Positions 10,944 to 22,500 of a stretch of 64,000 bases of DNA are shown one piece after another. How positions within the stretch are numbered: position 1 is the first letter of the stretch; each line of letters starts with the position of its first letter. The notes below the pieces were generated by a model. The model was not told where the DNA came from. It searched no databases and saw nothing but the letters and a program-made list of their open reading frames with translations. Source of the stretch: Blasia pusilla (lineage: Eukaryota; Marchantiophyta; Marchantiopsida; Blasiales); assembly GCA_050084515.1 (NCBI GenBank), contig CM114271.1, positions 52,576,001 to 52,640,000 on the forward strand. Reading direction: 5' to 3'. The translations under genes were made by a program, and so were the position numbers.

Positions 10944-11685
10944 TTGGTTGCATTGCCTGACAAAGCGAGTGAGGGAGTAGCGTATGCTTTTCTAGATCGG
11001 GTGCTGGGTCATTACGGCGCAACAGTTGAGGTGTTGATAGACCACGGTACAGAGTTCTGTGGGGAGTTTCAGGCCTTGTGTGATCAGACACTAATCGACC
11101 ACCGCACTACTTCGCAAAATCATCATGAGGCGGATGGACTAGCAGAGAGAATTACACAAGTATGGCTTGCAGAGAGGTCACCTAGGAGATTGGGACCTCC
11201 AGTTGCCGTGGTTGGCGATGGGATACAGATTCAGCAAGCATACATCCTTACCGTCTTTCTCACCATACTTGCTTTTGAATAGCCGAGAGCCACATTTAAT
11301 TGCCGCCATTCATCGAGATGTTGGTGAGGTGTTGAACCTTGATGACCCTGATGTATGGATGCAAGCATGTTCTCAGAGGGCTGAATTATTTTGGAGAGTG
11401 ATGCCCATGTCATTTGAGAACTTGGCGATTGCGCAACATTGGGATACATTGAGGTATGCGACTATTTGGGGAGGTGATTATCGACCAACTATCCGGAGGT
11501 TTCATCAAGGAGACTATGTCTACTTGCAGCAGACAACACCCACGACGTTGGATGTGACTGCATGGCACACCATCTTGAGAGTGCGTGAGGTTTTTCCATC
11601 AGGTGTTCTCTTATTGGAGGGACGCGATGGTATGGTTTGGAAGGACCATGTGCGTAACTGTGCGCCGTGTCATCTTATCTTCTGA
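10944..11685 (+). pseudogene. Ty3/gypsy integrase core and C-terminal region
   Basis: The first frame (10944-11282) carries 'VLIDHGTEFCGEFQALC' and, about 20 residues on, 'HHEADGLAERI'. These are the second catalytic Asp region and the Glu helix region of retroviral-type integrases. Near 11170-11220 the reading frame shifts to 11167-11685, which continues with 'LPWLAMGYRFSKH', 'FSPYLLL.SREPHL', a 'FHQGDYVYL' block and 'GRDGMVWKDHVRNCAPCHL', the usual C-terminal integrase order. There is no upstream protease, RT or RNase H on this strand, so it is 5'-deleted and frameshifted. Confidence 0.8.
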
Positions 11686-11879
11686 ACATTGACGGTACAG
11701 TTGATCCAAGCTTAGCAGTAGTTCCTGCAAGCTTGCAATGTATGTTGTGTGGTTCTGCCCGCGGTGCAGCCACTATGCTAGTCCGTGATGGATGTTCGAG
11801 AGGATGGCATATGGCATGTTTGATGCCACCTCTCACTAGGGTTCCTCAGGGACGATGGATGTGTCCCAGATGTACATAG
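11686..11879 (+). pseudogene. PHD-type zinc finger fused to the integrase C-terminus
   Basis: Continuing from the 'CAPCHL' end of integrase (in a shifted frame, 11667-11879), the protein has Cys-x2-Cys, then a Cys, 'GWHMAC', 'PPL..VPQG.WMC' and a terminal Cys-Pro-x-Cys. This is a PHD finger pattern (C4-H-C3), with the stop right after the last Cys pair. It occupies the place where plant gypsy elements often have a chromodomain. PHD fingers bind histone H3 tails, so a chromatin-targeting role is plausible but inferred. Confidence 0.75.
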
Positions 11880-12189
11880 TGTAAGTAGTTCTACATTCCA
11901 ACTTGTGTCTATGACATGGATGACAAGAAGACGACTAACGATGGGTCCACGTGAGCACCCGACCTTCTTGCTCTTAGCGTCCGAGAGATGTATGTCATGG
12001 TAGGTAGGGATAGATGGCTATCTGGAGTTAGAGAGATCTAACCACCAGCGGAGGGGGCAATTTGAAATATTTTGGCACTTCTTGTCTGGTTGTTTGGATG
12101 TCATGAGTTAGCATGGGATCGTGCATGTTTGCGTGTGTGTTTGATGACAACGATGTATGTTGTGTGGCGATGTGTGTGCGCACGACAAC
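11880..12189 (+). mobile_element. 3' non-coding/LTR segment of the PHD-gypsy relic
   Basis: Matches the minus-strand segment 318-618, so it belongs to the same element. It ends in the '...gtgtgcgcacgacaac' terminus at about 12188, beyond which a different LTR-like start (TATCACGTC) begins. Confidence 0.5.
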
Positions 12190-12309
12190 TATCACGTCTT
12201 TTAGGATAGATCGGTGAGATCTAGAAGAGCACCTTTGCAAGTAGTGGAGGACAGGCTCAGGAGGTTGAGGTTGACCTCCTAAGGCCCCAGGAAACCTGAG
12301 AGAGTAGAT

Positions 12310-12462
12310 TTCCCCTTCGTTCCGGCTCATTTGGAGCCATATTGAGAAACTTACTATTTTAGGTAAGTACCATTTTGAGTATATGGTCGACTTTCTATTT
12401 TGGTAATTGGCCCTTGACCTCCTACATCAGGTCAAGAGCCAAGGAGGTAACTTGGGAGCATA
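12310..12462 (-). repeat. Inverted copy of 8838-8975
   Basis: Reverse complement of the 8.8 kb LTR-like segment, with about a dozen mismatches by eye. Together they bracket the gag(-) and integrase(+) relics. Confidence 0.6.
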
Positions 12463-12553
12463 GGTTACCATGGAGAGAGCTTGGGAGAGGGGAGGGATAT
12501 ACCTCAAGGAGAGAGAGCTTGAGAGCTCATTCTCCCTTTGTCGAACCTTTTGG

Positions 12554-12713
12554 CATGAGACGGCGGAGCTATGGTCTTTTTTGCCTTGTGTGTGTAACCC
12601 AAGCCTCTCATTAGGAGACTGGGTTTCGTTTGACATGAGACGGCGGAGCTATGGTCTTTTTTGCCTTGTGTGTGTAACCCAAGCCTCTCATTAGGAGACT
12701 GGGTTTCGTTTGA
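12554..12713. repeat. Exact 80-bp tandem duplication
   Basis: 12554-12633 and 12634-12713 appear identical, starting 'catgagacggcggagctatg'; a third partial start follows at 12714. No differences are visible, which suggests a recent duplication. Confidence 0.9.
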
Positions 12714-12779
12714 CATGAGAGAGAGACTAGTACACACATTTGAGAGCTATGGTATGGAGAAAGATTGGGTCTACTAGAT

Positions 12780-12912
12780 TTTATTGGAATATTTTGGTAT
12801 TTCTTGTCTCGTTGTTTTGATGCCATGAGTTAGCATGGGATCGTGCATGTTTGTGTGTGTGTTCGATGACAACGATGTATGTTGTGTAGTAATGCGTATG
12901 CGCACGACAACT
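12780..12912 (+). mobile_element. LTR terminus fragment
   Basis: Words 'catgagttagcatgggatcgtgcatgtt' and 'gatgacaacgatgtatgttgtgta' through 'gcgcacgacaac' repeat those at 12090-12188. A second copy of the same LTR end lies about 720 bp from the first. Confidence 0.55.
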
Positions 12913-12940
12913 GCGATATTAGCCAAAAAAAAATGTATGG

Positions 12941-14090
12941 GGAGTTGGGTTGAGGGCCAAAAAGAGGGGCTCGATTGTTTTTCCTCCAAAGTTAGGGGGA
13001 GGGCAAAGATCTCTAGAAGTACTAGTAAGGAGGAGTGTCTTAAAGGATTCTTGGGACCCAAACCCCACCTTGGGGCACCATAGGGTGGCTCAAGGGCACG
13101 GAATGGAATGAGAGTTTAGTCTTGGGACTTGAAACCCAAACTTGATCCAAGGGAGTGGATTTCAGAAGCCACAATTGGATTCAAACCCGCGATTCATTTT
13201 AGAGAGTTTTGGTTAGGGACTCATTGGAGGTCCATTGGATAGTTGGGACCGCCAGGCATGCAAACACCATTTGAGGTTCTTGGACCAACCACAAAGTTTG
13301 TCCTAAGTCTTGAGAGACTTGCCCGCGTTGTAAAGCGAGAAACTAGGAAGGTTGAGCGTGATGAGATGCAAAGTCGAGAGATTAGTGAGACAGAACGCTG
13401 ATTGACCCAGACCTGACTAATGTGAGTGCATATTTGGGTGCAGATCAGCAGTGAGAGAGTGTCCTATTGAACGCACGCTTCCGTAACACTAACACATTAC
13501 GTTCAAGGAGAGTAGGCACATGACATTGAGGGCAAAAAAGAGGGGCTCGAGAGTCATTTCCCAAAGATAAGGGGAGGGCAGAGAACCCCATAAGTACTAG
13601 TAAGGGGGAGGATCTCCGAGAGTACTTAGGACGTGAACTCTACTTAGGACCTGAACTGTACTGAACCAAGGGTACGGAATGGACTAGGAGGTTGGCGTTG
13701 GGATATGAAACCCAGACCAAGTCCAATAGAGTGGATTTCGAAGGTCACTCTTGGATTCCAACCCCCGACTCAATTTAAGTGGGTCTAAGTTAGGGGCTCA
13801 TGCGAGGTCCATTGGAGAGTTGGGATCACTAGTCGTGCGAACGCTGTTTTAGGTGCCCGGACTATCCGAAAAGTGTGTCGCAAGTCTTGGAAGACTTGCT
13901 TGTGTTGGGAAGTGAGGAACTTGGAAGATTGAACTTGATAAAGGGCCGAATTAAGAACTTGGTGAGTTGGAAGGCTGATTGTTCCGGAACCAGTGTGTTT
14001 GGGTGTAGATTTGTAGTCTGAGCATGTCCTATTGAACGTACATTTCCGCAACACTAGAGATTGGCGTTCAAGAGGAGTAGGTGCACGTCA
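12941..14090 (+). repeat. Two ~590-bp LTR-derived tandem units
   Basis: 12941-13526 and 13530-14090 share the order 'gagggcaaaaagaggggctcga', 'agaagtactagtaag', 'cggaatgga', 'gaaacccaaac', 'agtggattt', 'ttgggtgcagat' and 'tgtcctattgaacg.ac..ttccg.aacacta'. The first part also matches the window end (63772-64000). I infer a partial LTR duplicated in tandem. Confidence 0.6.
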
Positions 14091-14094
14091 AATA

Positions 14095-14575
14095 GGTCTC
14101 CATGATCTAAGGGGATCACGCAATTTTCTGCGCTAAACCTTTGTTTGGGCATTAGAGTAGTCTTTGGGAGATTTTTTTGGTACCTATTGGATAAAAGTTT
14201 CATAAGGACATCACCGCGACCATAAGGGCCCTCCTTGGAATTTGCTCCTTAAATTGTTGCATCTTGAAAAAAAACTGTTCTCTCGCAAACACGAAAATCA
14301 ATTCCTCAACTTCCAAAAAATTATATTTTTGATTAAAAAGATTTAATTTCTTGCCATGAAAACCAATTCCACAACCCCACTCATTTATGTTTCAGCTTAA
14401 AAATTAATCACAACTCTTACATTCATTAAATTTTTTTGTTCTCTTCATCTAATCTACCCACTTGTCCTCCACTTAACAATAAATTTCTTTTCTTCCCTTC
14501 ACTCCATTTTTAGATGGCCATGGGAGACACGCCTATCCCATCCATGCTCATGGGAGACCGACCCATTTGTTTGTG
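14095..14575. other. AT-rich spacer, no gene seen
   Basis: No reading frame or repeat of note. It lies upstream of the channel gene's presumed leader. Confidence 0.5.
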
Positions 14576-14578
14576 AAA

Positions 14579-14755
14579 CTCCGTTGCTTCCGACGGAGCA
14601 TCAAGAGAGCCTTAACCCCGTTGCTTCCGACGGAGTATAAAGGGAGCCCGAACTCCGTTGCTTCCGACGGAGCAGCAAGGGAGGCCGAACTCCGTTGCTT
14701 CCGACGGAGCATCAAGGGAGCCCGAACTCCGTTGCTTCCGACGGAGCAGCTCCGC
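14579..14755. repeat. 37-bp hairpin minisatellite, five units
   Basis: The core 'ctccgttgcttccgacggag' starts (at its ccg) at 14581, 14618, 14655, 14692 and 14729, exactly 37 bp apart. Each core has self-complementary ends (CTCCGT/ACGGAG), so each unit can form a stem-loop. The period is not a multiple of three, which argues against coding. Confidence 0.9.
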
Positions 14756-15094
14756 GTTCAAACGGAATACCTTCGTCGACTGAATACCAGGCACAAAAGT
14801 CAGCGGCGGCGTTAAGGCTGGGACTTCACCGAATCACTGGCAGTTGGAAGAATGGTCCAACAGATACGACAAGGGGCTCTAAACCCTAAACCGATCCCCA
14901 GTACCTATTACTTACTATATATATATACACGATAGGAGGAAACATCCAGCAGATCGTTGCTTGTCACACTGGAGTCCCCCGCAGGGCCCCGCACCAGTTT
15001 TGGTGGGCCAGGAAAACTCGGTGTGGGCCCCACTGTGGGGCTTCTTCAGCCGAGCGCGTAGGAAGTATGTTAGAAGGTCGGGAATTGCGGTTCC

Positions 15095-15550
15095 CTTCCA
15101 GAACGGTGAGTTTCGAGAGAGGGTGCGTGGAATGGGATTGAAGGGTGCCGGATGAGAGGAGTGATTTTCGAGAGAGGGTGTATGGAATTGGGTTGAAGAG
15201 AGCTGTTGCAGAGGAGTGAATTTCGAGACGAGGTGTGGGGGTTTGGGTCGGAGAATGCTATGGGATAGAGGCGAATTCCGGAACAATATGTCTGGAGTTC
15301 GGGCGAAGAAACCTCTTGCGGAGCGGTGAATTTCGAGAGAAGGTGTGTGGAATTGGGTCGGAAAATGCTACTGCAGAGCAGTAGCATTTTCGAGAGAAGA
15401 TGTGTGGAATTGGGTGGGAGAATGCTACTGCAGAGCGGGGAATTTCGAGAGAGGGCACACAGAATTGGTGGTAGAATTCGAGAGAGGGTATACAGAGTTG
15501 GTGGTAGAATGCGCTTGCAGAGGGGTGGATTTCGAGAGACAGAAGGCGAG
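15095..15550 (+). repeat. Degenerate ~55-60 bp purine-rich repeat
   Basis: Variants of 'gaatttcgagagagggtgtgtggaattgggt.ggagaatgctactgcagag' recur about eight times. It lies about 0.8-1.25 kb upstream of the first ATG of the channel gene, so it is in its promoter or 5' leader. Open frames here are by-products of the repeat. Confidence 0.7.
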
Positions 15551-16351
15551 GAGAGAGTGTGCAGCAGAGAAGGAAGGAAGTGGGTGGTAACCGGAGTGAT
15601 TGGATTTGATCCGAGTTCATCCGGCGCCAGATTCCGATTAAAAACGCCGAGAATCGGAAGATCCTTGGATTTCATCTCGAGCTGACTGATTGTCGCAAGG
15701 AGCTTCGACTGCGAGGGACTGGAAAGTGGGATGGGAAGAGAGGGGAATGGAGCAAGATCTGCCGAGAAGTGAAGGAGTGGTGAATGCAGTGAAGTTTTTG
15801 GATCCTATTCGTTGGAGAGACGACTGAACTGCATCAACCTCCAAGAAAACTCCCATGCGACAACCCCAGCACCGTGCTCTTGCCGTTCAAAGCCATCCGG
15901 GGTGGGGTTGAGAATGAAACCGGTATTCCAGAGTCTCAGAACTTGTGAACAGCGGAATCCCTTTGGGTTAATCAAAAGAGAGCGTATAGAAACGCATGGT
16001 GCATCGAATCTGCAGCTCGATCCTGAAAAAACCAGCAGAGGCTCAATTTCTCTGAGCTCAGAGTGTTAGTACGAGAAAATTGAAAGCATGCCATATATCT
16101 CACATTGGGGTCGGGAGTGCGGACATAGATACATGAGAGGGATTCTAAGAGGCCCATAAAACTCGATTCAGGAGGAGTTTTAGAGTTCGAAATCGAAGCA
16201 GTCATGACGCCTTACAGTTTGTAGGAAGATTTGGAAACCGAGATCGCTCTTTCCGTTTCTAGAGGGTCCCATTGGGCATAGAGAGTGAGTGGTGCAGACC
16301 GAAGGTGAGGAGTCCCTGATCATAGTGCTCGACCGCAGCAACCACCCAATC
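15551..16351 (+). promoter_or_regulatory. Presumed promoter/5' leader of the BK channel gene
   Basis: No coding similarity. It precedes the first ATG (16352) of exon 1. I cannot locate a TATA box or transcription start with confidence. The assignment is by position only. Confidence 0.35.
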
Positions 16352-16542
16352 ATGTCATCTGCGAGTTCCAATAATGAATTGCACCCAATACCTTCCGATC
16401 AATCGTCTGATCGAAGCTCTACTTCCATAGAAGATTTTCACCCAATTTCTTCAACTCAGGCGTTTCCTGGAAGTTCGAGTTCTACAAAAGAATCGCTGCC
16501 AACGCCTTCAAACCGGACCTTCCCCTTAAACTCGTCGACCAG
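16352..16542 (+). other. BK gene exon 1 (residues 1-64)
   Basis: Starts at the first ATG of the frame (an upstream GTG extension has no support). Ser/Pro-rich. The donor GTGAGA after 'accag' leaves phase 2, matching exon 2. Confidence 0.65.
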
Positions 16543-19500
16543 GTGAGACGCTTCTTGCTCTCAGAACACCAATACTAGCGATAATACCCAATTGCTCTCC
16601 TGACATGGGACAACAGCTTTTGAGAGGCGCTGACAACTTGAGAATTCACAATGCAAGACGGACCTCCAAACTTTCTAGGTAACTGGGTAGAGATAAAATG
16701 AAGAAAAGAACTCGAAAGGAATATGGGGCTTGAAAAACACAAACCAACCAACTGAAATTCAGGAAGTGTAAAGCTCCCTAGCCAAGTGTCCTGGGTTATG
16801 TGAAGAGACAGATGAAGGATGACGATGAAGACTCAATCTCCCTGTTACACCGCAGACCATCCTCGACCTTTGGGATCATGTCGTCACCAGATCGAGCGAG
16901 GCCGCCAATCAGGAGGTATTCAGATATGATGGCTGGTCGAAGCATCGAAGAGAGTGCAGAGTTGCCCCCAAGACGAAAGTCACAATTGGAAAAGGCAAGG
17001 ACGTCTTGGAAACGAGAAGAAAGACGGAGCAGTAGCACGGAGAAAGGTGAAGCTCGGAAAAGTCCTGCTCGGCCTTCTGTCAACCTGATCTCGTTGGTGC
17101 AGAAGGGGGAGGAGCATGTGCAGTCTGGTCCTTCTGAAGGGACTTCCATCACACCACCTCGTCGCCCAATTGCCGCCCAGAATCAGGGCTCAAGAAGTAC
17201 GAAAGAAGATACTTCAAATCTGAAGACCTGGGACGCACTAGAACAACACTGGCTGGGATTTTGGGCTACTTTCGATGATTGGAACAACCGACGGACTCTG
17301 AAACACATCAATGCAAGCCTTCATGTGCAGCATACCTACCACGATTCCTTCTTGTTCGGAATGGTTCCACTGTCTCTGCAAGCCAGAACGAAGCTTAGGG
17401 TTGGAGCATTCAGCCTCGCATGGCACATGGTTTGTGCACTTCAGAGCTCCTCATTCCTCAAGAAGAAAAAAATATATATATCAAAATGTCACCATAAGCT
17501 GTTTTCCCAATAAATCCAAAACAGCGTCATGCAATCGACTTAATGTTGTGCACAAGTCCAGCAAATGTAGCTCTGCAGATGAAGGCAATTGAATTTTGAA
17601 AAAGAGTGGACAGCCTTTAGTTTCAAGTTCGCCCACTTCGTAGTCGCCTTGTATTGAAGATGATAGACTGCATTTATGAAGTAGTGCCTGTTGTCGGCTT
17701 GAACCCAGATGAGGAGATGGAGACTGCACTCATCAAGGAGTGCCTGGCGTAGGCTTAAGATCATAGAACCTGTACCCTGGTTGGATGGTGCTAGTGAGTG
17801 GGATGCTAGTGAGTAGGAAGTGCAGGTACCACATGAGAGGATCCAGACGCACTTATCTAGTATATATATGCTGACCACACAGAGTGTTGCGGAGCTTCCA
17901 GATATCAACCACGAAGCTCTTTACTACTCTATCTACCTTACCTGGTTTGGGATCCCCAATGGACTCTACATACCAGTACCGCAGCTATAGGCAGTGAAGC
18001 TAGGCATCTGAACGTAATGAACAGCTATGGTGTCGCTGGGTCAGCAATTTCCAGCCTAGTTCGAGGTACTCTTTGTTTAGTGAGCTTTGCACAGGTGACC
18101 AGAGTTTTCACCCACACTGTCACACAAGGTATAGGATTACAGTGTTGTTCCGATCCCCTTTTTTTATAGATATTTTATTTCTTGGGGTTCAAGGGAGTGC
18201 CTACATCCTGAACTTGACCTTGGTCCTCGTCCCCAAACACGGGATCCCCCAGTGGGGGTATATACAGTTTTTAGTAGTATATATAGACACTCGAGGAGAC
18301 ACTCGAGGAGAACGAAGACCAGCACTGGTTTAATCTGAGCAACAAGCTGGGAATATATACTATTGGTTTGGAAGAGAAGAGAAAGGTGGGGAGGGAGGAG
18401 CAGTCGGAGGCTGCTCTAAAATGAACCTTGAGAAATCTCTAGGAATGAGGCGGATAAGCTTATTCCTCTAAAACGGATGTTCCTAAACTTACAAGAGACT
18501 TTAGTCATAAATATTTCTTCACACCTTCCTACCGTAGGGGGAGACATCAACAGTCCACACCCTTTGACGTGACACAATACATTCCATATTGCGTGTACAA
18601 TTTATCTGTCCTGTGTTCGGAATGTACTGCATTCTCGGCATGGATTTGATTTTTAGCAAAACATCAGCAACGTCTAGCTGCTTCGCCGGATGGGTTCCAA
18701 AGTAGAGTTCTGGCACAAGGCGTGTTGATGGTCAAGTGTGCACGCTTAGGCGTTGGCGGTGCAACCTGCTGCTACAAGAAACCTCTTCATGTGTAGTATC
18801 TTCATCACTGATTTCCTGCAGAGCACTACATTTGTTGGGAGTGTAGAAAACCAGCTGCATTGTGGAGTTGGTTCTTGATTTCACTTTAGTCTGAATTAAC
18901 CCTCGACTACCATAGCGCTGCAATTGTACTCATGTCTCAGGTCCTGAGACACCTGATTTTTGTGGCAAGCCAAGTATTGGCCTCCTCTGCACTTGATAGT
19001 CGCCTTGAAGACACATTCACGGCCACTCATCGACGGAGTATCCCACCAGTAGCCAGGAACTCAAAGCCCAAAGCTGCACACATGATCTTAAACTACACGA
19101 AATCCACTGAGGGATGTACCGAAAATGATAACGTCGAACCGTAACCTCCTCCTAAAGACCAACAAAAACTCTGTATTCACACCGGGGATGCGGAGGTGCC
19201 TCCAGACATCTCACACAAACGTATCGGTACTCCCCACCCAGCTTTGGGGTTGTTGAGCTTCGTCAAATGCCTTTGATCGGTATACTGTTACGCCTCACAA
19301 GATTGGAAGGACAGAGATATGTTGGGCTCTGGGCTGCTGATTTTAAGCAGAGATTTGGCAAACAACTGATTTCGGGTCAGGGGGGACGCTCGTCCGAATG
19401 CCTAGATGGGGACACACTGTCTTATTTGTGTGGAGGGGCTGCCTCCAAGTGGTAGGGTGGTAGGGTGCACAAAGAAAGCCTGCTTGTCATCCCCAAAGAT

Positions 19501-22500
19501 TATCACTACCTGCCAAGGTGAACAGCCCTGGTATTAAGCTGCAAAGGAAGGCTCGTGAGTCCAGTTTCAAAAATGGGGAGAGGTCCTCACTTCTCTGACT
19601 AATTTCACTTGAAACCTTACTTCTGGCACTGCTGCCACATGCACATACACTACAAAACAGAATAGTCCACAGTTATCAATCAGGGTGAGGACATCGAAAG
19701 CTCACAACTGGTCCCAATTAAAACAAATGAGCAACTCTGTGAGGAGTATTTCTGTGTTGCGCACTCAAGGTTCACTTATCATAAGTCATTCTCGAGCAGT
19801 GCTTACCGAACAGGTTGTCCTTACATACCAGGTCTGTAGGGATCTATAGTTGTGGGTTTCATATCCAATCAGCCCAGGCGACAAGGAGAAAATTGAATCA
19901 ATGAATTGATTTATTGTCCACTGGGGCCCATAGAAAGGACCATGGGACTTAGATTTGCAATTTGTGCTAGAATTGAGCAGGGAGAGCCCATACAAAGAGG
20001 AGATCACAAATAGTATAACTAGATAGTATGGTTAGCGTTAGAGGTCCTCCGGTCCAGGTGGTGTTCCCTGGGCTTCACACACCTCTGCAAGAATTTGTCA
20101 ATCTGCACCTGGTTCTTGAAAGTCATGAAGTCAGCGACAGTGAGGGTAGGACATTTGAAAAGATCTGCGAACTCTAGTCTGATATACTCGTGGTAATTGC
20201 ATGAGAAAAGAAAATGTTCATCATCTGAAATTCTTGAGCTAAAATGCGTACATAATCTGTTCTTTCTTTTGGTTTGGGAGAACTTTCCTTTCTCTAAGAG
20301 AGAGAGTGAATGAATGAATAGATTTATTGTCCACGGGGACCCCACAAGGCCATGGGACTTAGTTTTGAAAAAATAACAGCAATTTGAAGAAAGAACCAGC
20401 AAAGCACCAGCAAGGGCTTAAGAGGTCCTTTGTGCCAGGTGATTTTCTCTTGTCTTCACACAACAATGTAGGAACTTAGCGATCTGAATCTGATTCCGCC
20501 TAGTCATGAATTCAGAGACCTTGAGGGCCGGGTGAGCGAAGAGATATGGGAAATCAAGTCTAATGTGATTGTGAGAGGTGCAGTGGAAGAATTAATGATG
20601 TTCATCATCAATGAGCTCGAGTTGCAAAATCTACATAATCTGTACCCTTTTTTCTTCTGTGAGAATTTTTCCTTTCTCAATCTCAAGGTCAGTTGAACCA
20701 CATCTGAATCTCGCTATTGTATGATGTAACTTAGTGGGAATGGGGGTAGAGATGTAAGAGGCTTGCTGCATGGATCTGCAAGTGTTCATGAGGGTGTGGT
20801 ACCACCTCATCCTTTCTCCATTTTTGTGAGATGTATTCCCCCTAGTCTCCCAAAGCCGCTGGTGCCAATCCCAGTTGGTGGAGATATAATTGATGTGTAG
20901 TTGTTCAGCCAGGTCCAGGTCATCGATTGAGATGCCCCATTTCATGAGCCATTCCTTGCAGTCATTATACCAATTTTTTGCCCCAAGAGCTGTACTACTT
21001 TTAGGTACCTCAAAGGCTCTGGCTGAGAGACGATTGGGATCGTCCTTACAAATATTCTACCGGCTGAGTTTGTTACCTCCCCAAACTCAGCCGGTAGAAT
21101 GTCGTGGGGAGTGGTTCTCCTAATGCCCAGACTCTGTCGCATGAAGAGTTTCTGGGGGACCTCTAGACTTTGGGGCCATGCCTTGGGGCTGGGGCCCCAC
21201 ACCGCAGATGCATAGAGCGTGGCTGGGATCACGATAGCTTTGAAGAGATAGAGTTTTTGTGGAATACGCCAGAGTGCCATTCTTCTGCAGTTGGATTGCA
21301 GATTGTAAACCCCTGAATTCTGCATTGATCTTGTTGCGACTTCCATTAGTTCTCATTTGGTTGTTGCGTTTGAGCTGTACCCCCAGGTATATGTGCTCAC
21401 CCTCAATCTCTACAGTCTCCCTTCTCAGTCCCTGGCTGAAGCAGTCGCTGATTTTCCTTTCCAGCAGTAGGCCATACAATTTGGCCATGAGGGAGCTCAG
21501 CATGATAGTTCTGTAGTTGGATGGTATCATAGGGTCTCCAGCCTTGAAGAGCGGGTAGATTGTATTCATTTGCCATTCTGGTGGGAATCTCTGTTGAACT
21601 GCAGTATTGAACATTCTGGTGAGGGTCGGGCCAATTGCCTCACTTGCAAATTTGAACATCTGAGCGTGACACCCCAGGTCAACCTCTGGTTTGTTATGGA
21701 GCCTTCTGAGACCTGATGAGATGTCTTCAATGGTGAAGAGATCCGGTAGATCTCGGATCCCATCCGGCCAGGGGTAGGTGGGAGCAGCAGAGTTCGAGTG
21801 GTAAAGTTGGGTACCATATGTGGACATCTGTAGACCTTGGACTAGAATGTTGTTCTGTCTATTTCTGAGTATTCTCCAGAATTTGGCCGATTGGTATTTC
21901 ATCTGCTCTGTGAACTCCATGATCTTGATGGCAATGTATTTGCGCCACAGTCGAGTGTGTGGAGAGTGTGGTTACCCCCTCAACCAGTGATTCAGCTCCC
22001 TGCGGGCCTCTTTGCAGCCCTTGTCATAGGAGGGTTGGGAGAAGAATGTTGAATGTGTTTGCCTCCAAACAGTTGGAAAGGTAAGAGTTTTCTGCAACAT
22101 TGATGTAAGATGTCGCCGAACTCGGTCGTGTTCACTGTGGGTGAGCATTCTGTGAGAGCCTTGTTGATGAGTGTGATGAGTTCCCCTTTCTTTTCCTGAG
22201 GGAAAGTGTATCCACATTAGGTCGGCAGGGTTAACTTGTCTGCGGTCTCGGGTGGTTTTGGAAACCAAGATGTCGAAATAGATAGGTTCATGATCAGATT
22301 CTAGAACGGGTGTGATATTGACATTGGCAACCAGATCCCCCATCAGGTAGCCTACCACTGATGTCGAGGTTTCTCTGTTGGAGTCAGAGTGTCCAGTGGA
22401 AGTGCGACCTCCTGAATGTGGCCACATAGCCATACGATTTACGAGTGCCAAACAATCTGTCAAGCAAAGTCGGAGAAGTTTCTCTCCATTGGCTGTTTTT

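Noticed and set aside
14915-15685. Long frames (up to 201 codons) on both strands over 15.0-15.7 kb
   Set aside because: They follow the ~57-bp repeat, exist in several frames at once and encode only degenerate repeats.
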